Part shown: positions 23,110 to 34,458 of the stretch, one piece after another
Layout of the letters: the number at the start of each line of letters is the position of its first letter
Position numbering within the stretch: position 1 is the first letter of the stretch
Origin: Cercis canadensis
Taxonomy: Eukaryota; Streptophyta; Magnoliopsida; Fabales; Fabaceae
Reading direction: 5' to 3'
Assembly (NCBI GenBank): GCA_003255065.1
Contig: QAOA01005223.1
Coordinates: 169,474-233,473, forward strand
DNA length: 64,000 nucleotides
Program-made: the position numbers and the translations under genes
Notes under the pieces: generated by a model
What the model saw: the letters and a program-made list of their open reading frames with translations, nothing else
What the model was told of the DNA's origin: nothing
Databases searched by the model: none

Positions 23110-24735
23110 CTTGAAATTATAATGAAAACAATTGAAAAGGCGGTGGCAATCTTGTAATTATAATGAAAACGGGTTTTAAGTGAAACGTTCTTCTCTTCGT
23201 CCACGATAGGCAAGCGTTCTTCTCTTTGTGCAGTTCAAGCTTCGTGAACCAGTAGCAAGCAAGTCAAAGCAACAGAGTTTCAGTTTTTGTGCCTTGCTCC
23301 AGGTTTATCTCATCTCTTTTTATTATCTTTAATATAAGTTGGTTTAACATTAATGCTTTGTGAGCTAAATGGAGAGGGGATTTTATGGTATTCAATTCAT
23401 TCTACTATTTTTGTTGTAAACCGAGTATAGTAGTTTTTTTATATATTAGTTCTGCTATTTTAACTTAAAATTTCCAATGAATGAGTTCCTATTTTGTATA
23501 TCATGAGCAATGCATGAAAAATTCCCAGGTTTCTCTTTCAAAGCTTCAAAGCTAGAAGCACAGTTCTGGAAGCAAAGCCAATTCATGAGCCTGACGTTCT
23601 CAAGGCTTATTAAGGGAATGGTATTTATTGAAACTCAAGTGGGCAAGGGAGGGTTGGTAAACGTAGAACGTTGATGATTGTATTATATGGTTGTGCACAC
23701 CATCTGTTTGGTTATGGGTCTCACTGACTGCTTGCTCTCTTTGGTTCTCAGTGTAACTTGTAACCATTATCCATGAGGCTCTATGATGGATTCAGAAGTT
23801 CTGTAGATTGGTTTCTTATACTGGGTTCTACTGCTTTGTTGCAGTTTTGAGCTATGCTTACACTAGCGATACGTGAGTCAAATACTGTTAAAATCTCTTT
23901 GTTAAAGCTTGGATTCATTTGAGAATGGTGCTCTCGTTAATCTTCAATTTATTGGTGGGTTGTATGTTTTTGGTGAGGATTTGTCTATATTTATTTTTGT
24001 TGTTTCTTGTTGTACCCATTGGCTGCTTCACAAAATGAATGGGATTTTGTGCCTAATACTAAGTTGTGCTGAAAGCTAAAACAAGGCATTGATTTGACCA
24101 AATTCAAGCAAAAAACTTTTGGCCATAATGTCAAGTGTGCTTCCTTTCCTAACTACTTGAATGTATGTTTGTAGAATTTCATTTCATGAAGACAGTTATG
24201 ATTCTTAGAAATTTGTCTTGCATTTGAAATGGCTCAGAAAACATGTTCAAAGCTTTTCTTTTCCCTTCATTGAAAGCAAGTGTATAGTCTGATCTGAGGT
24301 TGGAAAAGCCAAGTGTGTTACTTGGGTAATGCTTTGGGATAAAATGTTTGACGTGACAACAGTATTTTTCTTTAACATTATTTTCTGTTTGGCTTATGCC
24401 TTATGCCATATTTACATGCTTGCGGCAATATATGGCACACCTGCTTTCTCTTGGACAGCAAAGTCTGAGAAGCCAAGGTACTTTCAGTATGCTTTATGTG
24501 TTAATTACTGTCTACTTATGTAGAGATGCAGTAAACTGAATTGCTTATCTGATTTTACAGGGAATCTATCATCCGGCAGAGGTGCGTATTTATGGATATA
24601 TGAATATTTTCTTTATCTATCTATGTATCTATCTATCTATCCATCTATATACATATGTGTGTGTATGTTTCTTCTTTATGGTTGGAATTCTGTATAGTGA
24701 ATTTGGAAACCAAGCTAATTTCATTTCTCTTATGT
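23110..24735. other. Spacer, no assignable gene
   Basis: Leader-like sequence at 23200-23310 with a splice-donor-like ccag/gtttatc and an ATG at 23586 (MSLTFSRLIKGM) recalls the start of small GTPase genes, but the similarity dies at once. An (ATCT)n run lies at 24617-24645. Confidence 0.35.
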
Positions 24736-24739
24736 AACA

Positions 24740-25003
24740 TTATTTACACTTCAATGCTGGTGTGTGGTATGCGTGAAAGGAACTGCCAATATCCTCCTGT
24801 TTACAATCCTTAACCTTTAGATATTTAAGAGATGTGAGGTGCTCAATATGATCTAGTGATTGAAGATTTAGATGTTTGCTAATATGTAATGAAGTCAGTG
24901 ATGCCAATTTATTTAGGCCTGTCTGGGGTGAGAGATTTATGCAATTATCTATGGGAAGTGACTGGAGTTTTGGAGCTAGCAATCCTCCTTCAGGAAAAGA
25001 CAC
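24740..25003 (-). pseudogene. NBS-LRR disease-resistance gene fragment (LRR part)
   Basis: Reads as leucine-rich repeats of the CNL type: GGLLAPKLQSLPIDNCINL, LNKLASLTSLHISKHLNLQS, IEHLTSLKYLKVKDCKQ. No NB-ARC domain or other LRRs lie nearby, so it is an isolated fragment. The complete gene would be an immune receptor. Confidence 0.75.
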
Positions 25004-25260
25004 CAGTTGTGTTAATGAATATGCTTTGGTTTTAGTTGAAAAACAAATTTACTTGAGTTGGCCATTCTCTGGTAAAGCATCAGATAACTTGACCCTTTTA
25101 CTTGAGTTGCTTTGAAGTTTGAATAAACATAAGTACATAACAGTATCGTCTCTAAAATTTAACCAATTAATAGACATAATCAATTTTAGCATACCATCTA
25201 ACTGTACTGGAAAACCGTGTTTGGCAGGGGACTTTAATTGCTTTGGCATCCTTCTCATAA

Positions 25261-25672
25261 GGGAAATTGGTGAACCAACTGAAATCAGCAGCCTTGTTGA
25301 GTCCCATTACCTATTTGAGCAACATGAACACTGCACTTGGAGTTGTTGCTGCCAAGTCCTTTGTCGGTGAGGTACATAAGCTAACCAATAATTCTCTTAA
25401 TTACAAGTATCCTGAAACCATATACTTGAAATGCTTGGTTTTGTTAACAGGTCACCTCCGTTTTTGGTCTTTCCGAATTTAATCCCAAAGGGTAAGTAAC
25501 AACATTGAAATTTGCCTCCTTATACGTTATAATTCCATTAAGCTTTCAATCTAATCGAAAGCTATCCTTGACAATTCCTTTGACTAGGTTACCTGTTGCT
25601 GCCTTTATCAAGTCTCTCTGCGCTTACCCGAGCGTGGACTGCTATGACTTGTTATCTGCACTTACTAGTATA
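25261..25672 (+). pseudogene. Acid (gastric-type) lipase fragment, triacylglycerol-lipase-like
   Basis: Three exon pieces with good splice sites. The first, 25261-25370, reads GKLVNQLKSAALLSPITYLS and TALGVVAAKSFVGE. The second, about 25452-25490, reads VTSVFGLSEFNPKG. The third, about 25589-25672, reads LPVAAFIKSLCAYPSVDCYD and LLSAL. These match the part of plant acid lipases just after the catalytic serine region. The 5' half, with the GxSxG motif, is absent, and the 3' end is cut by the start of duplicated block copy 2. It is therefore a truncated, dead host gene. Confidence 0.75.
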
Positions 25673-25708
25673 AAGTCTTTGGCAAGTTTATAGTATTTCG
25701 TAAAACTT

Positions 25709-26715
25709 AGATAAATCGAGTTAGATTTTTTGGCAAGTTTATAGTATTTCGTAAAACTTATTTGAAAATCATATTAACTTAGAAATTATATAAACATACA
25801 TAGTATAATTGGTCCAGGTATCTCTCATAAAGTTGATGCCCTATGTTTTAATTATCATGCCCTTAATATTTCCAGTTAAAATATTTAGCTTGATCTATGG
25901 CAAAAAAGAAGATATATTAAATAAATAATTTTATTTTTTATATTGTTATATTATATGAATACATGGTGATTTATAAATCCAAACAGTTTTAATAGGATTG
26001 GCAAATGATTTTTTTTTTTAAAATAAATTAATTATATTTCCATTTTTTTTGGGTAATAAAAAATTTAGGGGTAAATGGGTTTCTCCAACTCTAAGACAAG
26101 GTAGACCACAATTATTGAATGTCTACTAAGACAGGATTTTCATTAGGATTAAAACTGAAGACGTTTTCGTTTGGCTAACTATTCAATACCACAAATAATA
26201 CTATATCATAGGCAGAATTGGCATGTGGAATGTTCTGTGCTGTTTGTGTTACTTATTAGATATGTGGAGTCTAATAAAACAAACAACAAAGATCATTCTA
26301 CTTGGGATATGATACCACTTGTGATATTGAATAATTAATCGTTTCTTTTAAATGTTCAAAACAAGAATGAAATCAATCATGCCTCAACCTTTAAAGAAAC
26401 ACGTTAGTTTTATTCTTGGGAGCATTTTGATTTGAGCATAGCAAAAGGAGTGGTACCATTTATAGCTCGGTTTGTTAGCATACACTCCTTGATAGGAAAA
26501 TAGAGACACGCAGAGAATGCTCCGAAATTTTTACGATCCCAGCACTTTGAAGTGGCGATTCTGCTGCAGATGTGCAACTCCCTGTTAAACAAACCATTCT
26601 CATCACAATTAGGGTGGCCAAGCTAAATGTTACTTGCCACTAATAGAAATGCCATTAATATCACTCTGATAACCTTTTCCATTGATTTTGTTTTTAGCTC
26701 ACACTGGTATTCACT
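25709..26715. repeat. Duplicated 1-kb block, copy 2
   Basis: Collinear with 22075-23108. Its left edge abuts the lipase fragment, and a short piece (ggcaagtttatagtatttcg) is doubled at 25680 and 25732, right at the junction. Confidence 0.85.
26410..26685 (-). pseudogene. Small secreted Cys-rich peptide relic, copy 2
   Basis: Same peptide family as at 22781-23069: leader MEKVIRVILMAFLLVAS, then ELHICSRIATSKCWDRKN and FSACLYFPIKECMLTNRAIN. Also broken. The C-terminal part is better kept here. Family unknown. Confidence 0.5.
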
Positions 26716-27602
26716 CATTATCTAATGGCAATGCCCTTAATATACTTATAAATTCCGAATTTATGAATTTTATATATAGAGGATTTATATATATAAACTA
26801 ATTAATGTTGATTTCTTTGAAGCAATATGGTAGTATGTTTATGAAAATTAATGACTATTTAAATTATATACCTTGAGTAGTCAATGAAAATTTTGTAAGA
26901 CAGCTATATTCTGCAGCTTCCTTATGTGCTAAGATTGACTTCTTTATTTATTTTGCTGAACATGATAATTAAGATTCACTTCGGATTCAAGGTATTCATA
27001 CTGTTCAATTTTTCTAAAGGACATTTGAGATCAGCCCCCGTGATAAGTTACAGAGTTATGGAAAATATACAACAACGATGAAGACATGACTTTTAACAGC
27101 ATGATTCATTGTCTTTACTAATCCATGGAGGACTCCAAATTTTCAAGCCTAATGTATTATTAGCTTCTTCATTATTGTGTCTAAGCAAAGATAAAGACCT
27201 GTCGGCAACTACTTTTATTAATGGCCAAGTCTACAATACCTATTGATGAAAATGGGTATTGGTGCAAAGCCTAATATTGAACGTTGGATTTTCATTCAAT
27301 GGTCTAGATTGTGTTTAGTGCTACTTGAAGAACCGGTTTTAAGAAATGCAGCAATATGACCCAGTATTTTTATAAAATTATGCATTGACCCCAAAAAATT
27401 AATTTTGGAGATATTTCAATTTTTTACCGTCATGCATTGTTCTGATCTCTCTAATCTTTTTCCCAAATCAAATCCCTAAAATTCCTCTCCTTCTTGGCAA
27501 AACTGTTTCCCATCTCTTGCAATTTCATTTCTAAACTACTTTAATCTCTGCTAGTGTTATAAGCTAGTTTTTCTCCTTATTTCTCCTTAAAACCACTTCA
27601 AC

Positions 27603-27821
27603 ATGAGATTTGCCAACCAACTCAAATGCTCCTCCAGGATGAAATCCAAAGGCAAGGCTGTGCCCAGAAATACCAAGAACACTCCCTTTGTGGTTTCTGA
27701 TTCTTCCTTAGATACCATCGAATCCTTACAAGAAGCTCTCAACAGAAGTGAGCAATATGCAAAATCCAGTATCAAAGGCAAAGAACAAGTTCTAGATGTT
27801 GAACTGGCTTTGTCTTCGTAG
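27603..27821 (+). CDS. ORF of 72 aa inside the TIR element, unknown
   Basis: Begins MRFANQLKCSSRMKSKGKAV and ends ELALSS. It is Ser/Lys-rich with no domain I recognise. It lies in the interior of the element before a GA-rich microsatellite and is probably captured or chance sequence. Confidence 0.25.
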   Translation: MRFANQLKCSSRMKSKGKAVPRNTKNTPFVVSDSSLDTIESLQEALNRSEQYAKSSIKGKEQVLDVELALSS

Positions 27822-27824
27822 AGA

Positions 27825-27856
27825 GAGGGGGAGAGAGAGAGAGGGAGAGAGAGAGA
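27825..27856. repeat. (GA)n microsatellite
   Basis: Imperfect GAGAGA/GGGAGA run at the edge of the E2 fragment. Confidence 0.9.
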
Positions 27857-28152
27857 TGGACACCGAAGAACATGTGGGCCCCATCGGCGTTAAAGAATGG
27901 GGTGTCGTTGAGAACAAGAGCTTGAATCGAGACCAAGACTTGAAGAATCGTGGACTGAGATGGGTTCCACTTCTCACTCTTCTTCCCTGACCACGTGTTA
28001 AGCAGGCTCAGGTGAACCTTGTCGTCTGGAAGAAAAATCGGGTCAGCGTTGAGTCTGAAAGAATGGTAATGGACTCGGGGTGGGTGGTTCGGGTAATCAT
28101 CTGAGAATGCGATGTTGAATAAGAAGAGACCATCATGGTATGATGTGCCTGC
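27855..28152 (-). pseudogene. Ubiquitin-conjugating enzyme (E2) fragment, UBC23/24/25 (PHO2)-like
   Basis: Minus strand reads AGTSYHDGLFLFNIAFSDDY, then PNHPPRVHYHS, DDKVHLSLLNTWSG, EKWNPSQSTILQVLVSIQAL and FFNADGAH. This is the core of the large plant E2 class. In working members the catalytic position is Cys (KVCLSLLNTW); here it is His, so the fragment could not charge ubiquitin. Nothing of the upstream E2 start or the long N-terminal region is present. It lies between the element's inverted ends, so it was most likely captured and carried. Confidence 0.8.
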
Positions 28153-29221
28153 GACTTTGCAGCAATTGCTGAATTGGGAGATCCAATTCGAATTTGTAGC
28201 TCATGAATTTGCTGATTTCACGAGATGGGTCGAAACCCAGATTGGGATTTTGCTGTTTTTGGTTAGTGGGGAATAAATGTAAATACATAAATTTTTTTGG
28301 GCCAAAATATAATTAATCATTTATAGGTAATATTAAGTCATTAAATCTTAGACATGCATGTGGCTTAATCTCAGCCATTGATTAGGCTTTGCACTGGTGC
28401 CCATTTTCGTCAATGGGTCTAATTAAGAAAACTTCATATATTGAAAGACCATTTTCTAACTAATTATTTTTCCTATAATTGGCAAGGAAAATTGTAAAAT
28501 TTAGTCCTAAATTTAATCAAAAAGTTTTTATCAATTTTATCTTTAAATTTTGAATAGTTATAGTATTTAAATAATGAGTAGAAAGAAGGCAAAAAAAAAA
28601 AAAAAAGACTCCCATCTAGAATGGAAACAAATTAAAGTGATATCAACCAGCTAGGTATTTGGTTTTATCTCTTAGGTTGTAAATTTGAGTTCTAGAGATT
28701 TTGTTTGAATATTAACTCTAAATGAAATTGTGTATTTATATATGATTGTAATTTGAGAATATTTGTGAATCAAGTGTAAGCTAGTTTGGTGTGGAAATGC
28801 TGTAATACGAACGTGTATTTAAGATGGTGCATTATTTTATATAGCTAAATAATTTCCTTTTCATTATTTTTTTATGTATTTTGAGGGTAAAAAGTTTATT
28901 TTTTCTTTTTAAAGAAGTTTGGTACAAGACAGAGTCCATAAGAGAAGCCAAGCTTCCTTAAGTTCAATTATTTTGTAAAAGAATTCGAGAAATTTTTTGC
29001 TCATTGTAACAATATTTATTATTAAATAGAACCACTAATATTTACTATTTAGGCATAAAGTTGCACAAGCTTAACTCATGTATTTGGGTGGACATATAGA
29101 CATTTGGTTGGAGAGATCTTGAATTTAAGCCATAGTAACGACAAAACATTAGGTTTAAGCCTCAAGTCGCTTCATAACTGAGATAAAAGAAAAGCCAAAT
29201 ATAGAGAGAGAAATAAAGCTA

Positions 29222-29500
29222 GAAGTACTTTTAAAAATCGAACTGGTCATTGAATCGATGAGGAGAATGAGCACCGGTCAAACCGATTAGACCGTATGGT
29301 TAGATTGAATGATGTCATAATTACAATTTTTACATATATTTAAATATAACATTAAATAAATTTACTAAATGGTTAATAATTATATTTTTGTGCAACAACA
29401 GATACAAGTCTCCCATCTTCATTTTTACTAATTTTCCAAAACGCTTAGACCGGCCAATTCGGTCTAGTTTTTAAAACACTGGCTAGAAGTACTATTAGCT
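29222..29500. mobile_element. Mutator-like MITE, present in block copies A, B and C
   Basis: Terminal inverted repeats of the type ttttaaaaatcgaactggtc / cggtctagtttttaaaaca, flanked by gctagaagtact on both sides, a 9-12-bp target duplication. Counterparts lie at about 39360-39595 (right end deleted) and 41805-42062. It was therefore inserted before the block multiplied. Confidence 0.7.
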
Positions 29501-29639
29501 GAAACTTCTTGAGTAGCAAAGGTAGGTTTTCCATTTAGCGCTTGACATCCTTTAAAAAAAAAAAACTCCTATTGGTTGTCTTATATGGAGCAACACAAAA
29601 AAGCTAGTAAATTATGAAACCTAATTAAGTTTTATTTGA

Positions 29640-30040
29640 CTTGTATAATATTTTTTTTATATCAAAGATAGAAATTTTCATTAATCATTAAAATGATACA
29701 GGAGTAACCATACAAACTAGAACTCTGATTACCCAACTCAAGGACGAAATGGGATCACCCAACAGTACCTAGCACCCAAAGGGAGAGGGCAAAACAAGAC
29801 ATCATGAACCCAACAGAGACCTTACAAGGAACCCTGGAACCTCTGAAACTGATATTTTGCTTTCTTTATTATCTGCTCTATGCTCCATGACTGCTGGTAA
29901 AAGATCTAAGTCATTTCTCCCTTTCCAAATTCGCCAAAGTAAAAATACAGCCAGTGAACTCAGTTCCTTTCTTGATGGTTGAAGAAGTAAACTATAAGTT
30001 AATGCTCTCCACTATTCCATAAACGTGAAAGCGTTTTCAG
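29640..30040 (-). pseudogene. LINE-like fragment (region before RNase H)
   Basis: Minus strand reads SRKELSSLAVFLLWRIWKGR, then NDLDLLPAVMEHR, typical of plant non-LTR retrotransposon ORF2 ends. Also present in copy C (about 42210-42560) and missing from copy B, where the sequence jumps from tttatttgac to ggaaaaaagtcaag. Confidence 0.5.
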
Positions 30041-30189
30041 ATGGAAAAAGTCAAGAAATTATACTATCTCATTTATTGAAGAAAACTTTCAGTTAATGCT
30101 CTCCAGTCTCCACAGTTCTCTTGATTCAACGCGTGCCATAAATATTATTATTTTTAATGCGGCTATTATTATTACCATGATTATCGTTT

Positions 30190-30440
30190 TTGAGTTGAGA
30201 CGGTTGTTGACATAATATTAGAGTCTCTTTGATTAGACAGTGAAGAGATCGATCCTTACTGACCCAGTTTGTCAATTAAATTAAAATTTCAACACAATGT
30301 ATGAGTGAACTTATATTTTATTCACACTTCAAGCTCAAAAGACTTTCACATGCAATAATATATTAGATATAAAATTATTCTTCAGCATATAAATAACTGT
30401 TAAAATTTTGGATTGAATTGATTCTTGACAACATAATCAC
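30190..30440. mobile_element. Old TRIM-like LTR element, copy A position
   Basis: Partial first LTR, primer-site-like sequence, internal part (caattaaattaaaatttcaa) and second LTR ending gattcttgaca. The same element occurs in copies B (about 39895-40165) and C (about 42780-43045), so it predates the block duplication. It is degraded. Confidence 0.6.
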
Positions 30441-30885
30441 CGCCACAACCATTGATTCAATTAACCAACGAAAATGTGACTTTATTAATTTGGATGCTTA
30501 ATTTTTGTCAAGCCAAAGACTTCTTCCAAGATTGAATCTTAATTTAACAATTGAATTTGGAAGATCTGCAGTGCTGATTCTTAGCATCTTTCGTTTTTGT
30601 AATCAAATTGTAGAATATGTGTAATTATTATTCAGCTTCAAGGAAAGGCTGTATTATATTAACCACCATTTGTAACACTATTGATGAATGAGTCTCGCAT
30701 TACTGGTGTAAACTCAATTAGAAATTGTTTTCAAGAGAGAATTCAGAATTTGTTAACCTTCTGCCTTTTTTGTCATTGGCCTTAAAGATTGTAATATTGT
30801 TTAATGAGAAATATTACTCATACACCTCAATTACATATTATTTCATACACCATGCACAATGCGACTCTAATTGTAAGGTAGTTAT

Positions 30886-31140
30886 TGTTAAGAAGCGAAT
30901 CAATCAAAATGGTTCTTGACATAGTATCAGAGCCTCTTTGACCAAACGGTCAAGAGATAAAGTCCTTATGTCCCCACTTTCTCAATTAAATTAAAATTTC
31001 AGCACATGCTATAAGTGAACATGTGTTTTGTCTACGCTTCAAACCCAAAGGGCTTTCTCATGCAGGAGCATGTTAGATATTAAATCATTATGGACCTTCA
31101 TCTAAAAGCTTAAGTTTTTAGGTTGAATCGGTTCTTGACA
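30886..31140. mobile_element. TRIM-like short LTR element with 5-bp TSD
   Basis: A short first LTR (30886-30921, tgttaagaagc...ttcttgaca) and a longer second one (31071-31140, tgttagatat...ttcttgaca). A primer-binding-like stretch, tagtatcagagc, follows the first LTR and resembles initiator-Met tRNA sites. gttat flanks both ends (30881-30885 and 31141-31145). Copy C has the empty site. Non-coding and non-autonomous; inserted after the duplication. Confidence 0.8.
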
Positions 31141-31474
31141 GTTATGAGTAACATAATTATTGTTTGATCATAAAGCACTCGGAAATAAGCATAGTGTGCG
31201 AAAAGTTCAATAAGAATTCAATCATAGATGAATAACGAAACACAAATGACTTCATTTACCATAGAATCATATAATGAAAAACAACTTATTTACTTTTTTT
31301 TTTAAAACATGTCCATATATAGGAAGAGAAGAAAATAAAGAAAAGTAAAAAAAAAAAAAAAANAGTGGTTAAAATAAATCTTCATATATAGGATGCATTA
31401 TTGCCTACAAAAGTAGTTAAAATTACTTTGGATACCTTGTGCATGCAAAGCTAAACTGAAATACATCTATCCTC

Positions 31475-31894
31475 TCAAGATAAACCAAAGCAAGGCAAGA
31501 TTCTCATGGCTATCTCAAAAACATGAATCAAAACCATCACAGAAGACATAGGCACACTCAAAGCCACAAGGGCTACCATGCCTAATGCAATACTTGGTCT
31601 AACACTCATCAAATAAGACTGCAATAACCCTACTGCTTCACAAACATCTTCATCATAATGATCAAAATACTGTTTCTCCCACTCCATCCAATTGGAAGGC
31701 AACTCTTGATTCATCTCCATCATCTTCATTTCCCTTATACGCAGTCGAAGCACAATCATGCTCTCATCCACTAACCTTCCCCCATGGTCTCTTTGATTCG
31801 CACTAACAACCACCCATCTTCGTGGTTTTCTACGGCAGCACCGCGAGGTTAGCCTCCATGGAAGCTTGCAGGAAGAAAGATTGGATGCTTCCAT
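31475..31894 (-). CDS. Unrecognised plant protein, 139 aa, one membrane-like segment (copy A)
   Basis: Single exon, ATG at 31894 to stop at 31475. The N-terminus is basic and Cys-containing (LTSRCCRRKPRRW). The middle is charged (ESMIVLRLRIREMKMMEMNQ). A conserved-looking core, LPSNWMEWEKQYFDHYDEDV then CEAVGLLQSYLMSVRPS (about 65-101), is followed by a hydrophobic segment of about 23 residues (IALGMVALVALSV...). I have the impression of small uncharacterised plant proteins with the same WEKxYF...DVCEAVG core, but no function comes to mind. An upstream in-frame extension lacks an ATG. Eight residues differ from copy C, scattered over the protein, and the frame is intact in both, which suggests both are genes. 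Confidence 0.75.
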   Translation of the reverse strand: MEASNLSSCKLPWRLTSRCCRRKPRRWVVVSANQRDHGGRLVDESMIVLRLRIREMKMMEMNQELPSNWMEWEKQYFDHYDEDVCEAVGLLQSYLMSVRPSIALGMVALVALSVPMSSVMVLIHVFEIAMRILPCFGLS

Positions 31895-32006
31895 TGACAA
31901 ACAAACTAAAGAGTAAAGACCTCCCTCTGTTGTTCTATATTTGGAAGTGTCTAAGGAGCTTAAGCTAGCTACCAATATTTGGTGTAGTGTTGAGTATGGG
32001 ATTGAT

Positions 32007-32020
32007 ATTTATTTATAAAG
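32007..32020 (-). promoter_or_regulatory. TATA box of the copy A gene
   Basis: CTTTATAAATAAATA-like on the minus strand, about 115 bp upstream of the ATG at 31894. The equivalent in copy C is TATAAATA at 44357-44364. Confidence 0.55.
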
Positions 32021-32469
32021 GGACAAAAACAAAAGGTTACGTGAGGGATTATACTAACTTATATACAAAGTATTGTCTAGAACCGTGTTAGGATTGTGAT
32101 AGGATCTATAATCGAACACTATTCACCAAGTTTGCAACGCGGATGTACCGTGTGTGTTCATATTAGTGAGTTACTTTTGCTTAGCAAAGTTCTACTTGAG
32201 GACAAAAAGTTATGATCAAGAGATATATAAAAAGTTCAATGCATAATAAATATTAAAGCTTAATGACCCCAAACCGAGTAATTAAAGGTAAGTAATACGT
32301 ACAATGTTGGAGAAGATAAAGAATACAATAATTGTTATAGTGGACCCATTTATGTACATTAAATAATTAGAAACGACAATTAATATATGATAATGATTGT
32401 AGTAGCCGCAACCTTGAAATTACGTTGAAGTGACCCACTTTAAAATCCAAAGGAAAGCGAGGACGTTAC

Positions 32470-34420
32470 GATGGGGGTGTAATTGGTCCGGTTCAATCCA
32501 GCTTATACTTCAAACCGAGATTAGACCGGCAAGAGAACTTTGGTAGGGTTCTATCCAATTTTTCAAAATTTTGAGAGCAAAATCGAATCGAACCAGTTCG
32601 GTTTGGTTTGGTCTGTTTGGCCAGAAAACTTGCAAAAGTTAATTTTTCAAATTTTAATAAGAAGAAAGCCAAAAAAGTTGTACATATAAGCAAATCAACC
32701 AAAAAAACAAAATACAAATTAAGTATCCTAATGCACAGAAAATCAAGAAATCAATAATTAAATATCAAATGTAATAATTTATTTCAAATTTTAATATTGA
32801 TTAAACTTCTAAATTACAGCAAATTACATATAATCCAAAATATAAAAAAATATCCAAATTACAACAAATAAACTTTTATATCAGAAAATATCTAATCCCT
32901 CTCCGATTGCTAATTTGGTACTGCAAAAACAAGTATCCCTTTATCAGATAAACGTTGATAAACATTAAAAAAAAAAATTCAGTAAAAAATTGAAATGAAA
33001 TTTACCCATTAAGGTTGACATCATGACTATTGAAACAAAGTCAGTAAAAAATTGAAACAAAGGCAGTGGTAGAAGTACACCAGATATATGATGCTGATTT
33101 TGAAGTAATAGTCAGAAAAGAGGTTATCCTCTAGATGACATCATGACTATACAGTAGTACATAAGAGCCCAGATCACAAATTCCACCTCACTTAGTTCTT
33201 CTCTTCTTTCTTTTTGTAATTGGCCCAAACTAAAAGAGGTTATGTCCCCAGAAATTATACGCAGTTCACTTCAGAATCAAAACTAGGTGAAATTTTCTGT
33301 GAGATTTAGAAAATAGATTCAGAATTCAAAAGTGAACTGCTTATTTTGAAGTGAACTACTTGTTCTGAATCCATAAGTGAACTGCTTATTCAAAAGCAAC
33401 TAATTACAGTTAAGCCATACAATAAAGAACTAGATCTTATAAGAATCCCATTATTAATTCTAGCTACCAAGTAAACAAATAATGTGAGTAGAAGAAGCAC
33501 AAATACCCAGGACATATTACATAGGAAAAACACCTAAATAAACTATTTGTTAATGATAGGAGAAAGAGGTTGAAAAACTACATTGTGATTCAAAGTTCAG
33601 AAGAATTGCAATATATTATTACATAATCAGAATATAGCAGTTCTATGAATGTCATTGGTACTAATAATGGGCAGAACCCATTAAATAAAATGGGAGTCCT
33701 ACTGATAAGAACTATTCTCAACTTTACCAAAACAAGGGAGAAAAAAGAAATTCAATGGAAAATATGAGAGCAAAGTCAAACATAATTAGCTAGAACTAAC
33801 AAAAATCCCATTGCTAATTTTAGCAAGCAAAGTCAACCAATAATGTGAAGATGGAGTAAGGTCATAGGCCAAATTTACAGTGAGATGGGTTTTTGTATAT
33901 TGTTGCTGTTACCATTGTTGAACTCTTGTGATGTGATTCTGTGACTAATTAGTGAGTGGGGTTAGAATCTGTTACCATTCTATTACTTTCATTCTTCAAA
34001 GATAACCCTTCATGTGCTTTGATTTGTCCAGCAAAGAGATTAAGATAATAGTTTAAATTGATAGATCGCTATAAGATAAGTCTATTCCTTAGATAAGACA
34101 GTGAGCTAGTGTATTAACTACAAGTAATCTGGAACTAGTGAATCATTCATTTAATGCCTTCTGTTGCTTCTTTCATCTTTATTTTTGCTCCTGTATCTAC
34201 TTTCAACTTGAAATTGCATACATTTTGCAAACATCTTTATAAGTAGAATTCAATTAACTAAGACAAAACCTATTATTCAATATATTTTGCATTGGCCAAA
34301 ACCTGTTATTTGCCAGTGCCAAAAAATATTATTCTCATATATATAGAATTCAAACGGGATGATCAATATATTTTGCGTTTGCCAATACCTATATATTTAG
34401 CCTTGACCCTAATATATATC

Positions 34421-34458
<38 letters not shown>

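Larger units (their letters stand above)
27238..28418. mobile_element. TIR element with captured gene fragments (Pack-type)
   Basis: Inverted ends of about 38 bp: acctattgatgaaaatggg plus ggtgcaaagcctaat on the left, and the reverse complement (attaggctttgcac plus ccattttcgtcaatgggt) on the right. Copies B and C lack it and read ttattaattatctaattaag at this place. No clear target duplication could be defined; about 15 extra bases lie at the left edge. It encodes no transposase and carries an E2 fragment plus a 72-codon ORF. Confidence 0.7.

Noticed and set aside
23586-23660. Start of an ARF-like small GTPase (MSLTFSRL)
   Set aside because: Similarity is limited to about eight residues. No GxxxxGKT follows.
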